A DNA stretch of 64,000 bases from Phalacrocorax aristotelis (Eukaryota > Chordata > Aves > Suliformes > Phalacrocoracidae): the NCBI RefSeq assembly GCF_949628215.1, contig NC_134276.1, forward strand, positions 135,346,125 to 135,410,124. Reading direction: 5' to 3'. Positions 12,291-24,100 of this stretch are shown here, in pieces (positions within the stretch are counted from its first letter, which is position 1; each line of letters begins with the position of its first letter). Both the position numbers and the translations under genes were made by a program. A model generated the notes under the pieces. That model was not told where the DNA came from. It saw nothing but the letters and a program-made list of their open reading frames with translations, and did not search any database.

Positions 12291-15200
12291 GAGAAAAAGA
12301 TCGTTTATACACAGCATAGATATTTCAAAGATTTTCCCCATTTAGATTTGATGTTTGTATAGCTAGAAAAAAGTGAAACCCCAAATCACTGCCCTTCTCT
12401 GAATGGCTGTACTTGCGTGGTGTAAAACCTGCTTGCTGTGGTGGCTGTGCAAGGAGGTTCGCTCCTCCAACTGTGCTACAGGGGGAGCTGGCCTGGCACC
12501 ATGGGCACCGTGGGCCCAGAGCCTGCTGGCTGAGCTGAAGCAGGAGGGAGGGCTTTATGCTTAGCTCAGTTATTGCCTTGCTGGGTAACACCAGGCAAGC
12601 CCAGGCCCCTCTCTGTGCCACAGCTAAGCCAGATGTCATTTGGTCCTCAAGACATGGGTCTTTCCCCAGTGCAGAAGGAGTTGAGATTCAACTGAGAAGA
12701 GTTTGTCCAGATTTTTGGGATGGAGGATACTGCAGGAAAGCAAGACAAGAAGTCCTAATGGAGTACAAAGCAAGAAAATCAGGTATTCTCATGTTTAACC
12801 CTTTTCCCTGCACCTCTGCCTTGTTCAGTTGCACCTTGTTAGGCACGGCAGAGCTGGTCATGTTTGGCCCTTCAGGTCAGGAAAAGGAGTATAAGCCATG
12901 ATACTGCAATGCAGCTGGAAAGCATGCCATTTATCAGGATCCTTTTGAACACCGTGTCCTGCTACAGAGCCTGCTCTGGTTGCATTACACCACTGCACTT
13001 CCCTCCTGTTTTGGGATACCCTGCACTGCACACAAGTGGTTGGAAGGGAAGAGGACAAGACCTTGCCTAAGCAGCCAGGGGCTGTGAGGAGAGAGCCAGC
13101 TGTACACCTCACACTCAGTATACATGACTTCCCAGATGAGTTGTACCACAGCACAGACCTCAGGGCACTAAGTGTGGACACACCTTGCCTCGACAGGAGG
13201 GACAGCAAGGGGAACCAGTGGGGCCTAAAGCTAGTCACTTCCAGTAAAGTGAAGTAGAAAACATGTGGCATGGTTATGCAATTGTAATAACCCAGCCTTC
13301 ACCTCCCTGCGGGTACTGAGCCAAAGGCTGAAAAAAATGTGCAAGGTTAGCACTTCAGTAGTATGCACGCAGAGCCCTGTCAATACACAGTATGGTGATT
13401 TTTATTCCCTCCACCTCTGTCTGCCTTGTTCATATTTCCCCTCCTTTCATTCTCAAATAAGATTTTTAAATCTCCCAGCTGTCAGCATTATATACACCGT
13501 GTGACAACATGGCGTCCTGGAGCCCTGCTGAAATTCAGTTCTTAAGGGAGGTCCTGGTTTGCTCAGCAGGAACACTGGTGTGGTAGGAAGGGGGAGCAGA
13601 GGACTCCAGGGCAGGATCAAAAGGCATCAGGAGATCAGTGTGTTGAGCTTGCAAGAGGATCAGAAAGGGGAAGAGTGAGAACTTTCCTTGAAGGAAGCTT
13701 GTAGGTCCTGTATTCAATGTAATGCCTTACTTTTAGGATTTTCTTGACCTCAAAAGGTGACCCTTTAGGAGGTTGAGCAGAAAGAAGCTGTCTTGCTGTT
13801 GAGCTACAGGGCTAGCTGACACAATGTTGCTTCTCCATTTGAAAAGCTTTTTAGAAAATTTTCATTGTAACTCTGAATAAAAAATTAAAATATACATGAC
13901 TGTTGTTCCTCAGGGAGCCCTTTCCTGATGCTATGCATTTCACAGCCAGTGGTTGCCAGAGATGTGACCATGTTTCTATGCGACCTGTCTCATGAGGAGG
14001 GTCATTTGACTGCAGATATGGCCCTACCTCCCTAATTGCCCGCCAGGTAGGTGGCAAGTGAGCTCAACAAAAAATGATCAGAGAGCAAGGCTGAGTTGTT
14101 TCCTCAGAGTATTTTGACACATCATCACTTCTTGATTGAAGAATGGCATATTTCTCGTGTTCTCTGATCAGTGAATTGATTGGTCATCACTCACACTTCA
14201 TATTTGAGAGGTGGAGGGTGGTAAGGAGAGGACTTGAACATCAACAAGTAGGTAACAAGATCTGGAAAATAAAAGAAGACATACAGCTGACGTCTTGCTG
14301 TGCCAGTGTTTTTCAGGTTGACACTATTACCCGTGATACTTCAGGGATCACAGAGGATCTGAGCCAAAAGATGGAGCAACCAAATTCCCTGGACTGAGGC
14401 CTCCTTTGTCTAACGAGAGTGCTGGGTAAGCAACTGAGGGGCCTAAGCTAGAGAATGCTGCTACACTAGAGCTTGTCTTTCCGGGGAGATCCATTTGTTT
14501 TTTCTCTAGATTTTGCAACCTGCTGCCCACATGGTGGATGAAGCTTATCATCTACAGAAAAAAAGCTTATGTTCAGTTTCCAGAACAAGGGTGGTCTTTA
14601 TAGGTCATCTTCTTCTTAACTAGGCCATGATATCAGCCTTTTGCAGATCCTTCAGTGTGAACTCCACATGAGCAACAAAGCAATTCCCATGACACAAGTA
14701 AACTTTACAAAGAAGGCTTTAACACAAAAGTAGGCTTGACAGAGCATTTTAGTGAAAGACATTCTCATGTGATTATATACCTTTTTCACTCATAAGACCC
14801 TACATTTCAGAATAGCTTTTAGTGCACTTCTAACGGAGCCATGCACAGAATCATAGGAGATCCAGAAGCTGCAGAGCAGGCATGAAGGCATGCGTAGACC
14901 ACCATAGTGCAGTTCTGAATTTCTCATTTCTCTTAGTGTTGCTGACTCAGTCCAAGCATCTGCACAACAGTTTCAGTGAATACTTATATCTGTCTCTGTT
15001 CCCTGGTAGCTTTTTCAAACGGAAATGTGGAATACCAAGCACAGTAAAACAGCACCCGTGCCTTTGAGGAGGCAGAAGTATGGTAGCTCAGAGCATCTCT
15101 TGGGCCAGTGAGCCTGATTTTCTCACCCTTGGGGAAACAGAATTTGCTTACCCTGTATGTCTTGCCAAAGTTAAAGTAGTGCTGACCTTCTGAGACCTAG

Positions 15201-16305
15201 AACTCTCCCTGAGTCTCTAGGACTGAATGATGCCTCAGGATTATCATATTACAGAAGAAATGACATTCAGTCTAGTGGGTGTCCCTGTTCTTGCTTAGTC
15301 AAAAATTAATAAACTTGCTTCAGTTTCAGGTGTGTGCCACAAAACATAGAGCTGAAACAAGACACTGAGGTTCCAGAAAACTGGGAGGCATTGCAATGCA
15401 TTTTAGGGAATATTCCTGTACCCTGTGGGAGTGGAGGTCAGGGAGAACATGGTCTACATGTAAAAATCTGGAGGAAGAGTATAAGCATGGGATATTTGTT
15501 AGATCTGACTGCAACCAGCAATTAGCTGTTTGAGTCACAGGATAAAATCAGGTAATAAACATTACATTTTTGGCATGCAGAGAAACAGTCCACAGGGCAA
15601 AATATGCTCTTGATGTTTTAATGGTTCAGGTTTAGCCTAAGAGGAAAAGAAGGCTCCAAAGGAATGATAAAAATGTAGCTTTTTTTTCCCTCAGGACCTT
15701 GTTTCTTCCCAGAAAACGGTGTTTGGTTGAACAGGATAACGTTTGGCCAGACCTGAGGGGGATTTTTGAGAGTTCCATGTGGGATGCTGAATCCTTGGCT
15801 TAACTGGCCTCAAATCCCCCAGAAAGATGCGCATCCTGTATCCCATCCACTCAGGCTGCTCTCCTTCTCAATGTTGTTGCTATAACTGTTGATTTATCTT
15901 CCTTTAGTCCAGCGTGATGCTCATGTAAAATGAGTAAGCTGCTACAGTTCGGGGTGTGTTAGGAAAGCAAACTTCACAGCCTTTCTTGCTTTACTCCTAC
16001 TGCCAGTGAAGTTTTAATTTTGGAATTTAGCATGGAGATCTGCACTCTGCCCAAAGCAATTTCATGCCCCACAAATTCCTCATCTGTGAAACTTAGTGAA
16101 ATGGCTTTTTATAACATCAATATCATGCATATTCTTGATGGCCAGCCTTGTGCAATTCTAAAACTCACCTATGGCTGATGGGTCCTGTCAGTATTTGGAT
16201 ACCCAGCTGCCTGCGGACACTCAGACATGTGGTTTGTTGAGAATCCAGGCCTGAGTAACTCAGAAGCACAAATTCCACTGACTCAAGTTATTTAGTATCT
16301 TTTGC

Positions 16306-16338
16306 AAAAAAAACCAAAACCCAAAACCAAAACCAAAC
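16306..16338. repeat. AAAACC low-complexity run
   Basis: Imperfect repeats of AAACC/AAAACC, intergenic. No function is apparent. Confidence 0.7.
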
Positions 16339-17524
16339 TGATTTGGGAAGAGGGATATTCTGTGTTGACATGATGAGTAATTTTCACTGAAAGAAAATGC
16401 TAGTTCACACACAACTTTAGCAAATTGCCTGATAAAATGGATTCTTTTGAAGCACATAATAGTAATCAGCACTTGAACAGTTCACATCTTTGCTTAAATT
16501 CTTGTTCATGCCCTTGTACAGCAGGTCCTTCCCCACCCCAGTCCTACATGACATATCCATCTTCTCTCCCCGTTCCTGTGTGGGGGATAGTCAGCCCCCA
16601 GTACAGCCCAGCAACCCCTGCCCTGAGACACACTGGAAATAAGCTATCGTGGGGCTGGATCCCACCTGCTGTGAGCTGTGGCAGCCCCAGTTCCAGCCCC
16701 ACTCTGCTGACTCACCTGGCCATGGCCATGGTAGCCTGGCAGGAATGGGCGAGGGCTGCTGGGTGGTTGTTGCTTCTGGTAAGAGAAGCCACATCCGTAT
16801 GTCTTCCCCAAGCCCTCACAATGCTGCTTTGCTCACCCTCCTCCAGCCGTGCCTCCCTGTGCCTTTGTCCCCTCTGCCAGGGCTCTGGTAGTGCCTGGAT
16901 CACGCTCTTCCCACCCATCCACTGACTCTGGCACACTGCAGCCCAGAGTGTTTGTGTTTGCAGAAACCACCATGACTCCAAGCAAAATGAAGTGGAGGAT
17001 AACAAGAGGTGCAGGAAAATGGGGAGGCTTGTTGCCCGTAGCTGGGACAGTTCAACATGATCCAGGCTCGCCATCTTTTTTGAGGTGGACTGGAAGGCCT
17101 GGCAGGTCCAGGTTGCAGGACTGGGCAGGCACCAGGCCTGGACTGAAACCTGCCCCTTTCTTCACCCTCATCTACCGAGAATGATGCAGAGTCACTGCAT
17201 CATGTCCATACATAAACCCCTACTTTTATGCCACAGGTGCAGAGGCAGCACCCTGGCAGGGCTGGGGAAAGGTGAGGTGCTGTTCAGCAGACATGGATCC
17301 TACACTCCAGAGGTGGGAGGCTGGGAGTGACTGAATATGCTGTGTATTACAGTAGGTGCCAACAGTTATCAGCTGTAGCTGGGAGAGGAGGCTGAGGGCT
17401 GCAGACAGGACAGATACATTTGTTTCTTTATCCTCCCCCAGCCAGCAACCATAACATGGAGCCTGTCATTAAAAGGTCTGTTCTGTGACACTGAAAAAAA
17501 CCAATCCCCAATGTAAAAGGGAGT

Positions 17525-17530
17525 TTTATT
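17525..17530 (-). terminator. OVST: Candidate polyadenylation signal of ovostatin
   Basis: AATAAA on the minus strand, followed within about 30 nt by a T/G-rich run (TTGGGGATTGGTTTTTTTC), as expected for a downstream cleavage element. It is about 950 nt beyond the stop codon. A second AATAAA at 18198-18203 is an alternative. A possible acceptor for the untranslated last exon is at about 17664 (TTTTCTTCTGCAATTAAG), which would give a terminal exon of roughly 150-160 nt. Confidence 0.45.
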
Positions 17531-18463
17531 GATCGAAAGGTATACATGATTATTACACAGATCTGGAGAGATGTGCTGTGAAAGGAAACAGAATCATACA
17601 CTGGCTCAAACAACATCACAGACTCCCACTGTGATTAGTAAGGTGAAACGACCTTGTCCAGGACTTAATTGCAGAAGAAAACAGGGTGATTGACCACTTG
17701 TTCAACATTTATGATGGTCCTGCAGGGGAAAATGCAAAAGAAAATAGCCTCAATAAGTACAAACCAACAGCTGTAGGGTATATAATACTGTTTCAGGTTA
17801 CTGGGTAGTCAGACCTTCTATGCAAAACAGACAGGAGCTGGACCAAGAGCTGGCAACAAACTGTGCCCATATCCTTTGGGAACTGCTCAGCAGGTAAGAG
17901 CCAGCGTAACTGCTGTGCTGAGTGGGACATAAACCTAGACATCCCTACAACAAGACAACATCGTACCTCTGACCGGTCAATGCACCACCTCAATGATTTT
18001 TGTCATCTCAAATGTTCTCCTCAGATAACATGTTAGCTGGCCAGGAATGGGTTTCTGTATGTCCACGTGGAGCATTCTGCCTGTGCCCATGAAGCGCAGG
18101 CTAGAGGGAAGGCTTTCAAGGACAGCCATAGGTCGATTATTCCTGGCCAAGTGTTGATGTTTTTGAGGAAACTCTGAAGGTATTTCTCAGCCTCTCCTTT
18201 ATTCTGCACTTTGACTTTCATCCTAGAGGCTGAGCTCTTCCCACGAACAGCAAAGTGGTCTCCACTTAAGAGTCCACTAAGCATGTGTCATGGGTCAGGA
18301 CTTGGCCACTGTCTTTGGCTGCTCCCTGAGAAGCCTGGTGGAGACTGAAGGCTCTATTTCTGCAAGAATAGTTATTGCTCTACTCACCCTGCCAATCCCT
18401 CTGCTCATGCTGCTTTATACTTCACCCTCTCACCTGCTTGGGTTTTTTCTGGCTTTCACTTAC
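17531..18463 (-). other. Putative last intron and untranslated terminal exon of ovostatin
   Basis: Exon 35 ends with a strong GTAAGTG donor at 18463, so this stretch should contain the final intron and the 3' UTR exon. An 83-codon open frame at 18033-18284 on the minus strand has no family similarity I recognise and is not called. Confidence 0.4.
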
Positions 18464-21112
18464 CTTTTCTAATCATTACTCCATTTCTGCAACAGCCTCT
18501 TTGCAAGGTGACATATACTGGGTGACAGCATACTCCTCTGGAAAAGAAGGAAAGAAATGTTGCCATTAGCCTGGACACCACTTCCTGTGCCGTTCCCTGG
18601 AGGTGGATATACCCTATGCATGCTTAAGCTGGAGATCCTTGAAATCATCTTTGTTCTGGTGCATGGATTTTTGTAACTTTCCAGTCATGGCCACTTGTCA
18701 CCTTGGGCATAAGACCAAGTTCACTAAAGTGAAATGAGTTTCTCCCCTGGCACTAGATCCAGATCCTGATAGAGTTCAAGAGGGCTGGTTCTTGGTGTCC
18801 CTTAATGCACGCAGTGTTTCTGCTGTCCCTGTCACTCCCCCAAACTTCATACGGTTAAAATCAAGGACCTACCTGTTTCATAGTAATCGTATATCTGCAC
18901 AGCAGCTGGCTTGAGATGGGTCACTACAAAGTCTTGCTCAACTGAGAAAGTGATTTTTTTCTTTTTCTTCTGTGAGACCTGGGAATGGAGGGTCAGGGAT
19001 CACATAAATCTTTTTATTTGTATAACACCCTCTGGAGTACAGTGGGGAAGAAGCTGATTGATTGTATATTCCAAATCCCACTGATGCCATACATACAGAT
19101 GTGGGACAGCCATTATTCCGCCTGCCAAACTGGGATCAGAAATATGTTTGGAGAGTCCAAAGTGAAACTGAAGAGCTGTAGATTTTCTACCCTGCTTGTA
19201 TTACTTGATTTTGTACTTATTATGCATCCTATTGCCAGAGAGGGGAAAAATGTCCCAAAGGGCTAATCTTAATTCTCCAAGATCTCCTGATGGTCAGGAC
19301 AATAAAGTCTGACATTCCAACCCCCACCATTTCAGACATGAACACTATGTGCCACCAAGAAATGAGGAATCAATGTACGTCACTGGGTTATTGGCTTCTG
19401 TTGTTAGTTCTGCAAGGCCCCAAGCAAATGTATTTTTATTACATAAATTCTCATCTGGGGATTAGATTACAGGTTAGATTTGGGAATTAACTAACGCAAG
19501 AGAAGGAATGGTTATCTTTCCAGAGGAGACCAGAGCAGTGTTCCCTGCCCTGTTGGAAGGACTGAGGTTTACAAGAAGCCTACCAAGGGGACATACACAG
19601 AAAGAAACCACTTTTCTAGTGTTTATCTGCTATTGACTGAAAGGAGATAGAATTTTTATTAATTCCTAGGTGGGGTTTTTTGACTAACTTATTTCTAGTT
19701 GCTGGTAGGACAGGCATCAGTCTGAGGCTCTTTGGAAGATCGGTATGTTACATGCAGTTTGATGAGTAAGCAGTTTAGTGATTACAGGGGGAGACTGATG
19801 GGGAAGGGAACATGATAAATATAATTTATAGATTGTATTCACTCTGTAGGTGCACCTGTTACATGCTGGTTTACTGTCTTTTTGCAAATCAAATAGACAG
19901 TGATCAGAACTTACGTTTTCTAGATAAAGGAGAACATGGCTTTTCTTGTTTTCTACTTGCATCACTGTATGGCCATCAATGAGCTTTAAAACAAGGAAAT
20001 GGAGATAAACTGATATACTCATAAACCATTAAAAAGCAAGTGTTACCTCAGACCCTACCACTGCATGGCTGTGAGATTCATTCTGTTCCTAGCCAGGTAT
20101 CAAGGACCAGCAGCTGAATTTTAGAGCCCAAATGTTGCTGAATAGATGGAGGGGACTTAGTGAAGGTATGAGCACTTCCCAAGTGCATTAGAGGCACTGC
20201 AGTTCATTTGGGGAATACTGACTGCCTCTGGTGTTGTATAGGTTTCAGAACTGGCCTGGCAGATTTCCCACCTTTTCCCTGCCTGCGCTGTGCCACCTCC
20301 CAGTTACAGCTGCCAGCTGGTCAGGCTCTAGTTGGAACCCTTCCTAGTTTTTAATGTGGGAAGGTCTGTGTGCTCATAGCTCCCTGTAGGGCATTCCCCC
20401 CACCCAGTAATGGAAATGGTACAGCCATGCAAACACCTTGCAGGGTTTGTGGGTGGATGATTCTTAACCAGGCCTCTGTTTTCATCATGGCCAGTATTCT
20501 CTGTCCCTGGGGTGACTCATTTAATCTTTCTTCCGTAGTTTACCTTATCCAGGGAAGACATAACAGGAGCAAAGCCGGAGAGCATCTTCACATCAATAAT
20601 GACCATGTTGGAGCTGCTGCGCTTCCCTGTGTAACTGAAACAATAGAGGCTCCCGTCAGTCTGGACCGTGCCTGGGGAAGAAAACCTCAGCTGTCTGCTC
20701 CTGGCCTCATACAGTATGGGGAGGCTGCTGTGAATCCTGTGTCCTGGCTGGCTGGCTCAGATGGGAGACACTGGGGAGGCCCTAGTACGAAGGGGCCAAG
20801 TATGTGCTAACACTGTCAGTTACTGGCTGTATCACAAGGTCTTTTGGGATGTTGTGTCTTACAGGCCAATATAATCAACACATTGACTAGCTCATGATTC
20901 CTTACTTTATAAGCAGAACTGAATACACATTACACTCTCTCTACATGTTCTGACATCCGTGCGGCTGGTTTGTTGGTGGCACATTACCTGCTTATGAGGA
21001 CAATATCAAATTTTGCTGGTCGATCCAGTGGGCAGGAAGCATTCGATATCTGTACTGAAAGTGAAAATCCAAAGGCCCCCTCTGGAAGATGAATGTTGTA
21101 CCTCAGTGCTGT
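18464..21112 (-). other. OVST: OVST exons 31-35: CUB end, receptor-binding domain and stop
   Basis: Exons: 20988-21112 (125 nt), 20544-20634 (91), 19915-19983 (69), 18873-18978 (106) and 18464-18537 (74; coding to 18476), covering residues 1306-1455. Landmarks are [56 protein letters not shown], a [11 protein letters not shown] start to exon 34, and YDYYET. The last residues are [15 protein letters not shown], then TAA. Exon 35 runs 12 nt past the stop to a GTAAGTG donor, so the terminal exon is probably untranslated. The two lysines reported to mediate LRP1 binding in human A2M are Met1372 and Asp1376 here. Confidence 0.92.
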
Positions 21113-24100
21113 CTGGAGGGGGAAAAAATCCTTTTGTTCAAGCATGCCAAGGGTTTTTCTTTGCATTCCAAAAAAAAAAAAGTGTCAGACTTAGTGAATT
21201 TTCCTGGCAATGTTGCTCTTGGTTTTATGTGGAAGATCCTTGCTTACATCAATGACAGACACATCAAACTTCTGCTCTTTAAAAGTGAAGGTGCTTGTAC
21301 CCAGAGTCACCTCCCAGAGAGAAGCCAGCTGCTGATCAGAAAGGACTCTTTTTTTCCATGCTGTGACTCCACTGGAGTCAGAGAGTGGGATGGTGAGAAG
21401 AGGGTTTAAATAGTTCAGGGAAATCGAATAATTAGGAAAAATAAAGAGAAGTAGTCAAAAACATGACTGTATTGTATGCAGTATGTGAGACACAATGAAG
21501 AGGAGAGCAGATGCTTACTTGCATAAGTACGCATCCACTGCCATTCACTGTTAGGCTGTATTTCCCAGGTACCTCAGGAAGGGGAGTCTGTTGCAACAGG
21601 AGCCTGTTCTCATTGCTGACAACAAATACCTTCTGAAAAGTCTTTTTGGAAGTGATCTTGACTACATTTTGTGTAACAGAATTGTAGTTGGCCTCACCAT
21701 AAGCAGCGAGGGCTTGAAGAGCAATGACTGTGTCCTGAAGGACAAGAAAATAATAAATGACAATTAGCCACACAGTGTGACCGGTGCAGAGGAGGTCAAA
21801 GTCACTGTTCCAATACGAAGCACAGTCACATCCTCCTGGTTAAAGAAACCCTGAAGTTGTGTATAATTCCAGGGTTCCTGTATATAAGGAGCCATTTCAT
21901 TCTGGCATGTATGTTTTAGGGTGGATGAAATCTCTCTACTCATATGAAGGTCTCAGAACATCAAATCTGACCACTAGATCACACTCCTAGAGTCTTTCAT
22001 AATGGTGAAGCATGTGTTTTCCAGTGAACTACAGAGCACATCTTGGTCACATAACACTTGGGACTTAGTGTTTCCTAGGCTCAGCCCCGACACAAATATC
22101 TATAGTTGTTGCTAGTCAAATTACTCTTGTATGGCTTTAACCTTTCCGTAGTTAAGAAGAAGAGGCAAAAAAGAGTATTTTGGTGTCTCTAAGAGAAAGG
22201 CTTGGTCTCTGTGTGTTTGAGACAGCAAATGCAAGAGAAAAAGAAGACTAGGTACTCAAAGGCCCACTAGCACCCTGAACCGGTGTCCCTATTCCTAGGA
22301 CTGACTGTGGAGTGGAAGGAAGTTTTGGCACCTGGGTGGAAGAGAAACCTCCATAGGGATTCTGCTGCCTGATGATCCACTGCACAATCCCTGAGGCCTT
22401 TGTGAGATCCTCTTGATTCTGGTTGGGTTTGTAGAGCAATGCCAACAGCACGTAACTGGTGATCTCAACTTCAGCTGATGGGGCATGGTCAAGGAAGGAA
22501 GGAGATTTTTCTGATGGAGACTTCTCCTCCTGCTCCCAGTGCTGTGAGCCATCTGTTCAGATACAAAGAGAGGGTGAGGAGCAACGAGAATAGATTACAG
22601 GTGTCACTGCTCTGTGCTGCCTCAGAGATATACTCTCTGCTGGCTGGCCTCTTTCTCACAAGTGCTCTCCACAGAGCAGCGGATGTGCTGTAAACGCCAC
22701 AGATTATTTGTGCCTATATTCTCAACATAGTCAAGATCTGACCATGTACCATCAGTAAGATCTGTTTCCCTCTTCCCACTTCCCAAATTCCCAAAATGGC
22801 TGAAACTCACCAACTTCCTTTGCTGATTTCTGTAACTCTCTAAGGAATGATTCACATTTTTCTGCCTTGCCAGCTAAGCAGAAAGCATAGGCCATGAGTG
22901 CCCGAGTGTAAATGTCTCTGATATTCTTCTCAGATGCAGTCTCCAAACAAAAAAAGGCATTTTGGACTACAGGATACTGTAAAAAAAAAAAAACAAACAA
23001 CAAAACATATGGGTCTACTTCAGAACAGTAGTGTTCACCTAGCCAAACATATATTTTCTTTAAACCTGTTCTTCATCCTGTCACTATCACAGCAATGATA
23101 GTGATTTCAGGACAGAGAACACAGAATTCTTAAGCTGGGATTTCAGAGGAATCATCAGACAAATCAATCAGCTTTTCAGTGTGCTCTTGTAGAAGTCAGT
23201 GTATAAACAGAAGATTGTTCTGGCTCTTTCACAGCTAATTCCTTCTGCTTACCTCCATGATAATAATTCCCTCTGCACTTCTATAGTCAAGAGTCTGTTG
23301 TCTTGAACAAATCCAACCTAGGAGTCTTTATCCTCAGTGGCTCTGGTGCAATTTTAATTTAATTTTGTGGAGTTGTACTAGGTTTACACCAAGTAAAAAA
23401 TGTTCACAGTTTGACTCTGTGTCCTCACTAATGCACCAATCAGGAAAGTCCTCAGAAAGTATATGACAAATTAGAGGCAGAGAAACTCATATTGAGGTCT
23501 AACATCTGTAGTCTCCTTTGTACTAGCCACTTTTTAAAAAGGACAGATTGTCTTTTCATTCTGATGGACCTTATAGCTCTTAGTTCCATTTGTAGACTTA
23601 TGGATTTACCTGCAATAACTTACTTTCTTGACTGAGCCATGTTTGAGGCTAAGCCATACATGCAGGTTACTACCTGTCAAGTTTTTTTACAGGAAACTAA
23701 AAGGTGTCACTAAGTGTCTTGGGTCTCTCAAATAAAAGATGTAATCCTACTGAGGTGTGTACAATTTATACTTGAACACTGGTGGTTTAAGAGGTATACA
23801 TAAGTCTCCAGGAAGACCTTATTGCAGCCTTTCAGTACTTAAAGGGGACCTATAAGAAAGATGGGACAAACTTCTAGCAGGGTCTGTTGTGATAGGACAA
23901 GGGGTAATGGTTTTAAACTAAAAGAAGGTAGATTTAGACTAGATATAAGGAAGAAATTTTTTACAATAAGGGTAGTAGAACACTGGCAGAGGTTTCCCAG
24001 AGAGGTGGTAGGTGCCCCATACCTGGAAACATCCAAGACCTGTTGAAGGGGGCTCTAAGCAACCAGATCTGACTGAAGATGTCCCTGCTCACTGCAGGGG

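Larger units (their letters stand above)
6940..17524. other. Intergenic region between the A2M-like promoter and the ovostatin 3' end
   Basis: About 10.5 kb. I find no A2M-family exon, RNA gene or other recognisable protein on either strand. It contains a degenerate CR1 fragment (about 12055-12290) and an A/C-rich low-complexity run (16306-16338). Open frames such as those at 10819-11109 and 16425-16925 are compositionally simple or proline/serine-rich and lack splice or family support. Confidence 0.6.

Noticed and set aside
16425..16925. 166-codon plus-strand open frame
   Set aside because: Ser/Pro/Cys-rich, with three other long frames overlapping it in a GC-richer stretch; typical of chance open reading in noncoding DNA.
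18198..18203. Alternative AATAAA for ovostatin
   Set aside because: Not excluded, but it lacks the clear T/G-rich downstream element seen at 17525-17530, so it was not chosen as the main signal.
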